A stretch of 64,000 nt of DNA from Chloroflexota bacterium (lineage in GTDB: Bacteria > Chloroflexota > Anaerolineae > Anaerolineales > Anaerolineaceae), in assembly GCA_021825925.1 (NCBI GenBank), contig JAKAFP010000010.1, positions 1 through 64,000 on the forward strand, in the 5' to 3' direction. Positions 59,139 to 64,000 of this stretch are shown piece after piece (within the stretch, counting starts at the first letter, position 1; each line of letters starts with the position of its first letter). The notes below the pieces were generated by a model. That model did not search any database. It saw nothing but the letters and a program-made list of their open reading frames with translations, and had not been told where the DNA came from. A program made the translations under genes and the position numbers.

Positions 59139-60209
59139 ATGGCAGAAGAAAATGTGCTGCAAGAACTTGAAGCCGCGCAGGCGGCCGGGCTGGCAAGCCT
59201 GAGTTCGGTTGAAACAGAAGAGGCGCTGCTGGCCTGGCGCAATCAATACCTGGGCAAGAACACGGCCATCACACAAGCCTTCCAGGCGATGGGCAGGCTC
59301 TCCGCGGAGCTGCGTCCGCAGGTGGGGCAGGCCGCCAACCGTGTGAAGGTGGCGCTGGAGACGGCGTTGGCCGAGCGTACCGAAAGCATCAAAGAGTCCG
59401 CGCTGGCGGCCTCGATCGCCAAGGAGAAGCTGGATGTGACCCTGCCGGGTCGTCCGCTCAACCCCGGGCGGCTGCACCCCGACACGCAGATGCTGCGCGA
59501 ACTCTATCGCGTCTTCGGCGAGATGGGCTTTCAGGTCTATCGTTCGCGCGAGGTCGAAACGGACGAGTATAACTTCCAACTGTTGAACTTCCCCGTCGGG
59601 CATCCCGCCCGCGACATGCAAGACACTTACTTTGTGGAGGCCGGCGAGCGCGGTGACAATCCGATCGTGATGCGCACGCACACCTCCCCGGGTCAGGTGC
59701 GTTCGATGCGCGAGTATGCGGCCACCAACCCCGAGAATCCCCCCGCCATCCGCCTGGTGCTGCCAGGCATGTGCTACCGCTACGAACAAACCGACGCGCG
59801 CCACGAGACCCAGTTCGACCAGATCGAAGGCATCGCGGTGGGCGAAGGCATCACCTTCAGCAACCTGAAGGCCACGCTCTCCGACCTGGCCCGCCGCCTT
59901 TTCGGACAGAACGTGCGCACCCGCTTCAGGGCGAGCTTCTTCCCCTTCACGGAACCCTCCGCGGAGTTCGATGTGGAGTGCTTCTTGTGCGGCGGCAAGG
60001 GCTGCCCGGTGTGCGGTGGCGGCTGGCTTGAGATCGGCGGCTGCGGCATGGTCAACCCCAACGTGCTGCGCAACGGCGGCTACGACCCCGAGCGCTACAG
60101 CGGTTTCGCCTTCGGCCTTGGTCCGCAGCGCATCGCCATGCTGCGCTACGGCATCAACGACATCCGCTATTTTTGGGATAATGATCTGAGATTTTTGGAA
60201 CAATTCTAA
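59139..60209 (+). CDS. pheS: Phenylalanyl-tRNA synthetase alpha subunit
   Basis: Catalytic subunit of the (alpha-beta)2 PheRS. An N-terminal coiled-coil tRNA-binding arm covers about residues 1-90. Class II motif 1 region LPGRPLNPGRLHPDTQMLRELYRVF, motif 2 PGMCYRYEQTDARHETQFDQIEG and motif 3 GFAFGLGPQRIAMLRYGINDIR are present. The FGQNVRTRFRASFFPFTEPSAEFDVEC block is diagnostic. ATG 59139 follows AGGAG by 7 bases; the frame open from 59100 lies in the T-box terminator. 356 aa. Expression is set by the T-box. Confidence 0.97.
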   Translation: MAEENVLQELEAAQAAGLASLSSVETEEALLAWRNQYLGKNTAITQAFQAMGRLSAELRPQVGQAANRVKVALETALAERTESIKESALAASIAKEKLDVTLPGRPLNPGRLHPDTQMLRELYRVFGEMGFQVYRSREVETDEYNFQLLNFPVGHPARDMQDTYFVEAGERGDNPIVMRTHTSPGQVRSMREYAATNPENPPAIRLVLPGMCYRYEQTDARHETQFDQIEGIAVGEGITFSNLKATLSDLARRLFGQNVRTRFRASFFPFTEPSAEFDVECFLCGGKGCPVCGGGWLEIGGCGMVNPNVLRNGGYDPERYSGFAFGLGPQRIAMLRYGINDIRYFWDNDLRFLEQF

Positions 60210-60224
60210 GTAACGAGAGCAGAG

Positions 60225-60290
60225 AACTGACCCCTCTCGCCGTTTCACGGCTCGGGGGCGCAAAGGTCGCGGAACCGAGAATCGTCAAAA
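60225..60290. repeat. TCGGGGGCGCAAAG repeat between pheS and pheT
   Basis: CTGACCCCTCTCGCCG followed by TCGGGGGCGCAAAG (60252-60265) and GTCGCGGAACCGAG. A close relative begins at 63050 after pheT. The 290-base gap between pheS and pheT also has an inverted GAGAAT/ATTCTC-rich segment (60395-60430) but no gene or terminator. Confidence 0.6.
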
Positions 60291-60499
60291 TCTGACGGTT
60301 GATATTGAAAAGTGATGAAAATTGAGTTATGAAAAAAGTAAACAAAAAAACGGATCAATCGGAAGTGGAGAGAAACGAATCGAAAAACTAACCGGTTTTG
60401 ACGGTTCTCTATTCTCTACTCACGGTTCTCATATAAATTACGAATGCCCTTAAATTCATAGGCTCATGAAATGAAACTCGAGCAAATTGGAGTAAACAA

Positions 60500-63040
60500 A
60501 TGAAAGCCCCTTTATCCTGGATCAAAGAGTTTGTTGACATTGACCTTCCGCTGGCGGAACTGGCGCACCTGATCACAATGGCCGGCATGGAAGTTGAGGA
60601 AGTAAAGATCATCGGTCTGCCCATGCCCGCACCCGGTACGCTGGACGCCAAGGTTACGGGTCTCGCGTGGGACCGCGAGAAGATCGTGGCCGCCTCCATC
60701 AGCGAGGTGCTGCCCCACCCCAACGCGGACCGGCTGACGCTGTGCAAGCTGTTTGACGGCGAACGCGAGCACCTGGTGCTGACCGGCGCGCCAAATTTAT
60801 TCGAATATAAGGGCATCGGTCCGCTGGCCAAACCGCTGATCGTTGCCTATGCGAAAGAAGGCGCCCAGATCTACGACGGACACGCCGAAGGGCTGGTGCT
60901 GACCACCCTCAAGCCCGCCAAGATCCGCGGCGTGGACTCGTACTCGATGGTGTGCTCCGAGAAGGAGCTGGGCATCTCTGACGAACACGAGGGCATCATG
61001 TTCCTCGCGGATGACGTCAAGCCCGGCACACCGCTGGTGGATGTTTTGGGCGACGCGGTGATCGAGGTCAATTTGCTGCCCTCCTTCGCACGCTGCGCCT
61101 CAATGCTCGGGTTGGCGCGCGAGATCGCGGCCATCACCGGCAAACCGCTCAAGCTGCCCAAATGGGATGAACAGCCGCCCGCCGGTAAAGCGGATTTCTG
61201 CAGCATTGAAATTACCGAACCCAAGAATAATCCGCGCTTCATGGCAGGTCTGGTGCGCAACGTCAAGATCGGCCCCAGCCCTGAAGTTGTGCAGCGCCGG
61301 TTGAAGATGTACGGCATGCGCCCGATCAACAACATCGTGGACGCCACCAACTATGCCATGCTGGAACTTGGGGAACCGCTGCATGCCTTTGATTACGACA
61401 AACTCGTCAAGCGGGCTGGCGGCAAGCCGGTCAAGATCATCACCCGCGCCGCCCAAAAAGGCGAATTGATCAAGACCCTGGATGGCGTGGAACGCAAGCT
61501 CGACACCTTCTCGACATTGGTGTGCGACGAGGCGGGGTCACTCTCGATCGCCGGCATCATGGGCGGTGAAGAAACCGAAGTGACCGAAGCCACCACCAAC
61601 GTGCTTCTGGAAGGCGCCGTCTGGAACATGATCAACATCCGCAAGACGGCCAAAGCACAAAACCTGAACTCCGAAGCCTCCTACCGCATGTCGCGCGGGG
61701 TGCACCCGGTGATGGCGGAACACGGCCAAAGGCGCTGTCTGGAATTCATGCGTGCCTGGGCGGGCGGCGAAGTGGCTCCCGGCCTGGCGGATTCGTATCC
61801 GCTGCCGGTGAAGAACCCGACTGTGGAAGTGACCGAAAAAGACGTGAAACGCTGGCTGGGGATTGACATCCCGGCCTTGAAGATGGCCGAGTTGTTGGCC
61901 CGACTTGAGTTCAAGGTGGAAGTGAGCGGCACATCCGTCAAGGCGACCTGCCCTGATCACCGTCTGGATATCAACGAGGGCGTGGTGGGCAAGGCCGACC
62001 TGGTGGAAGAGATCGCCCGCGTCTATGGTTACGATAACATCCCCGAGATGCGCATGGCCGATACCCTGCCCCCGCAGATCGGTAACCCTGTGCTGGTCAA
62101 GGAAGAACGCATCCGCGACCTGCTGGTGGCAATGGGGCTGCAGGAAGCCATCAGCTACCGCTGGTCCACGCCCGAGCGCGAGGCAAAACGCCTTTCGCCC
62201 GATGCCGAACAGGATAACAAACCTTACGTAAAGATCGCCAATCCGTTGGCGTATGAAAAAGCCTTTTTGCGCCACAGTGTGCTGGCGAGTGTGATGGACG
62301 TGGCCGAGCGCAATTCGCGCATCCGCGAACGGCTGGCCTTTTTTGAAATAGGCCCGATCTTTTTGGCCGGCGAGGACCCCAGCGGTCTGCCGGACGAGTT
62401 GAAACGCCTGGCGGTGGTGCTGGGCGGCGCACGCTCCGTATCAGGCTGGCAGCCTGCCGACACCACCGCCATGGATTTTTACGACCTGAAGGGCGTGGTG
62501 AACGGTCTGCTGCAGGGCCTGCGCCTGCCGGGCGTTAAATACGAAGCCGGCGAGCATCCCAGTTATCACCCGGGCAAGTGTGCGCGGGTGTTGGTGGGCG
62601 ACAAACAGATCGGCGTGATGGGCGAGCTGCACCCCAAGGTGAAGGGCAATTACGACTTCCCCGCCACGTTCAAGGCGCCGGTGCTGGCGGCCGAGTTTGA
62701 CCTCGACCTGCTGATCGAGCTAGTTCCTGCCCTTTACCAAACCGTGGATGTGCCGGTATTCCCACCAGTGATCGAAGATCTAGCCTTCATCCTGGATGAG
62801 GACCTGGCTGCCGAGAAGGCCGAAGCTTTGATCCGTCAGACGGGCGGCAAGCTGCTTGCAGATGTGAAGCTTTTCGACATCTTCCGCAGCGAGCAGATCG
62901 GGGCGGGCAAGAAGAGCCTGGCCTACAAACTGACCTACATCGCCCCCGATCGCACCCTCGAGGCCGCCGAGGTGGCCACCCTGCGCAACAAGATCATCAA
63001 GCGCATGGAGTACGAGTTCAAGGCGAAGTTGAGGGGATAA
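60500..63040 (+). CDS. pheT: Phenylalanyl-tRNA synthetase beta subunit
   Basis: 846-residue PheRS beta subunit. The N-terminal tRNA-binding EMAP/B2 domain is present (residues about 45-160), followed by B3/B4 editing region (GLVRNVKIGPSPEVVQRRLKMYGMRPINNIVDATNYAMLELGEPLHAFDYDKL), the B5 fold, then the catalytic-like core with SYRMSRGVHP and the C-terminal anticodon-binding (FDX-ACB) domain from about 755. GGAG is 8 bases before the ATG. It is 290 bases after pheS, separated by a dispersed repeat, unusual because most pheST pairs are nearly contiguous. Confidence 0.96.
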   Translation: MKAPLSWIKEFVDIDLPLAELAHLITMAGMEVEEVKIIGLPMPAPGTLDAKVTGLAWDREKIVAASISEVLPHPNADRLTLCKLFDGEREHLVLTGAPNLFEYKGIGPLAKPLIVAYAKEGAQIYDGHAEGLVLTTLKPAKIRGVDSYSMVCSEKELGISDEHEGIMFLADDVKPGTPLVDVLGDAVIEVNLLPSFARCASMLGLAREIAAITGKPLKLPKWDEQPPAGKADFCSIEITEPKNNPRFMAGLVRNVKIGPSPEVVQRRLKMYGMRPINNIVDATNYAMLELGEPLHAFDYDKLVKRAGGKPVKIITRAAQKGELIKTLDGVERKLDTFSTLVCDEAGSLSIAGIMGGEETEVTEATTNVLLEGAVWNMINIRKTAKAQNLNSEASYRMSRGVHPVMAEHGQRRCLEFMRAWAGGEVAPGLADSYPLPVKNPTVEVTEKDVKRWLGIDIPALKMAELLARLEFKVEVSGTSVKATCPDHRLDINEGVVGKADLVEEIARVYGYDNIPEMRMADTLPPQIGNPVLVKEERIRDLLVAMGLQEAISYRWSTPEREAKRLSPDAEQDNKPYVKIANPLAYEKAFLRHSVLASVMDVAERNSRIRERLAFFEIGPIFLAGEDPSGLPDELKRLAVVLGGARSVSGWQPADTTAMDFYDLKGVVNGLLQGLRLPGVKYEAGEHPSYHPGKCARVLVGDKQIGVMGELHPKVKGNYDFPATFKAPVLAAEFDLDLLIELVPALYQTVDVPVFPPVIEDLAFILDEDLAAEKAEALIRQTGGKLLADVKLFDIFRSEQIGAGKKSLAYKLTYIAPDRTLEAAEVATLRNKIIKRMEYEFKAKLRG

Positions 63041-63045
63041 GGGCC

Positions 63046-63130
63046 GAAAGCTGACCCCTCTCGCAAAGAACGCTCGGGGGCGCCAAACCCGCGGAATAGA
63101 GAACCGAGAACAGAGAATCGTCAAGAACAG
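63046..63130. repeat. Second copy of the pheS-pheT repeat, after pheT
   Basis: GCTGACCCCTCTCGC then CGCTCGGGGGCG (63072-63083) and a run of AGAGAACCGAGAA-type units. It resembles 60230-60290 with deletions. No gene is present. Confidence 0.55.
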
Positions 63131-63175
63131 TTATTTAACGAGTTTTCTACTTTGCGTAGATCAAAAGAGAGAGCA

Positions 63176-63200
63176 AAGGCCACCCGGTTGAGGTGGCCTT
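63176..63200. terminator. Terminator between pheT and the CDGSH gene
   Basis: AAGGCCACC (63176-63184) pairs with GGTGGCCTT (63192-63200), followed by GTGTTTTC on the plus strand. On the minus strand the tail is TGC, so it best serves the plus-strand transcript. Confidence 0.75.
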
Positions 63201-63206
63201 GTGTTT

Positions 63207-63941
63207 TCATTTCTTCGCGTTCTTGAGTGCTTCTTCCTGGATATGACGGTGGGTGCCGTCGCAGAGGGGTTTCTTGCCGGATTCGCCGCAGTTGCACAGG
63301 GTGACGCGGTTGCGGGTCTCGAAGGGCTTGCCATCCGCGCGCTCGACAGGGATGTTGCCGGTGACCCACAGCGACCCCTCAATGGGGCCTTCAGAGGTGA
63401 TCTCGGTGGTGACGGCGATCTGCACGGGATAATCCGCTTCGATGTCTTCGCTGTCTTTATCCATGGCGTAGCTGTAGGTGCCGGAGGGGCAGCGGTCAAT
63501 CATGGCCATGATCTCGGCTCTCACCTTGGGTTCGGCGGTGTCGGCCAGCATTTTCTTGATGTTGGTCAGGCGGTTGCCGCAGAAGCCTGAATCCATGCAC
63601 AGGGTGAAATCCGTTTTGACCACGATGCCGGTGCCTTTGTCATGGATCTTTTGGCGCTCGGCGAAGGTATCCGTGGGGGCAGTCTCGGTGCCCATGAAAT
63701 CACACTCACAATGCGTGGAATCGCAGAAGGGTTTGTCGTGCGACTGTCCGCAGCGACAGAGTTCGTAAGGACCTTCGGTCTTGAGCACTTCGTCGGTCTT
63801 CCAGTTTAAGGGTTCTCCGTACTCCGAAACGATCTGGGTCTTGTGCACCAGCGGAATGTCGCCCTCCACCAGGTAGGAACCGTAGGGTTGAACAGTGATC
63901 TTGCCTTTAGTGGTCTTTTTCGCTTGGTTTTCAGCGGTCAT
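63207..63941 (-). CDS. Iron-sulfur protein with two CDGSH motifs and a central ferredoxin-like Cys cluster
   Basis: A 244-residue cytoplasmic protein. The first CDGSH-type 2Fe-2S site is C62, C64, C73, H77 (CRCGQSHDKPFCDSTH), the second is C216, C218, C227, H231 (CNCGESGKKPLCDGTH). Between them C115, C121 and C151 in CMDSGFCGNR and RCPSGTY resemble the divergent 4Fe-4S ferredoxin-like domain (DUF1271/Fer4_19) that is often fused to CDGSH in bacteria. It is likely an electron carrier or redox sensor. It is just 2 bases after the end of the next upstream gene on the same strand, so it is a distal operon member. Confidence 0.87.
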   Translation of the reverse strand: MTAENQAKKTTKGKITVQPYGSYLVEGDIPLVHKTQIVSEYGEPLNWKTDEVLKTEGPYELCRCGQSHDKPFCDSTHCECDFMGTETAPTDTFAERQKIHDKGTGIVVKTDFTLCMDSGFCGNRLTNIKKMLADTAEPKVRAEIMAMIDRCPSGTYSYAMDKDSEDIEADYPVQIAVTTEITSEGPIEGSLWVTGNIPVERADGKPFETRNRVTLCNCGESGKKPLCDGTHRHIQEEALKNAKK

Positions 63942-63943
63942 TT

Positions 63944-64000
63944 TTACTCCTGGTAATTGGCGAGACAGGCAAAGATGCGATCAATGTCCATTTCGGTGAA
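63944..64000 (-). CDS. C-terminal end of an unidentified gene (partial)
   Basis: The last 18 codons of a minus-strand gene entering from the right edge: reads FTEMDIDRIFACLANYQE then TAA. It is too short to identify. It ends 2 bases before the CDGSH gene, suggesting a shared operon. Confidence 0.65.
   Translation of the reverse strand, partial: FTEMDIDRIFACLANYQE

Noticed and set aside
59037-60263. 408-codon minus-strand frame over pheS
   Set aside because: Antisense shadow of a well-conserved GC-rich gene with a His/Gln/Ala-rich, low-complexity translation.

Overview
The window looks like a chromosomal segment of a free-living, GC-balanced bacterium, most probably a Chloroflexota (Anaerolineae-like) organism. 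This is inferred from protein character, not from a marker search. The pointers are a very long SecA with several insertions, a heterodimeric M16 peptidase pair, an adrenodoxin-reductase-type FprA, stacked LiaF/PspC membrane genes, DUF2142 and GT87 membrane proteins, and small conserved proteins typical of that group. Most of the window is core housekeeping genes in short co-oriented operons separated by good intrinsic terminators. No rRNA, tRNA, CRISPR array or transposase gene was found.

Layout. 1-13.7 kb: ROK glucokinase; rplS; a run of class-I amidotransferase, murI, hom, folK, folP and a DUF2142 membrane protein; opposite-strand envelope glycan genes (GT2, GT87, GH127); lpdA. 13.7-30 kb: a small membrane protein behind an inverted repeat, giant secA, rpsA-like S1 protein, FprA, M16 pair-acpS, a metallophosphoesterase with a ParB-like partner, then frr-uppS-cdsA and glpX. 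30-34.4 kb: minus-strand envelope-stress cluster (SIMPL lipoprotein, two toast-rack/LiaF-like proteins, PspC, two DUF5668-like membrane proteins). 34.8-44.6 kb: an HD-RyR signalling protein, cysK-cysE behind a cysteine-containing leader peptide, a CAP/LysM surface protein, CBS protein, surE, an autoregulated TetR, and rpsB-tsf-pyrH. 44.7-52.3 kb: DinB-like protein, TauE, YhhN, GPH transporter with FAD oxidoreductase, CPBP protease fusion, tandem GNAT.

52.4-58.8 kb is the accessory region. It holds an orphan second EF-Ts with a degenerate core motif, a PadR regulator with a perfect operator palindrome, about 1.5 kb of hairpin-rich dispersed repeats surrounding a VapBC pair, and an AT-rich three-gene cassette. 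The cassette encodes an OLD-like ATPase-TOPRIM protein, a 68-residue conserved protein and an AbiU2-like helical protein, and has the look of a phage-defence module. 58.8-64 kb: a T-box leader controlling pheS-pheT, then a double-CDGSH iron-sulfur protein and the tail of a further gene.

The most interesting signals are the AT-rich putative defence cassette; the HD-RyR protein; the cysteine attenuator peptide MKQTCLCRRRGTI; the palindrome family in which stem sequences differ but keep pairing between constant linkers; two promoters with an identically placed GAAC-N4-GTTC-type box; inverted repeats spanning the promoters of two membrane or surface protein genes; and the EF-Ts paralogue. All functional statements come from reading the sequence; no database search was run.
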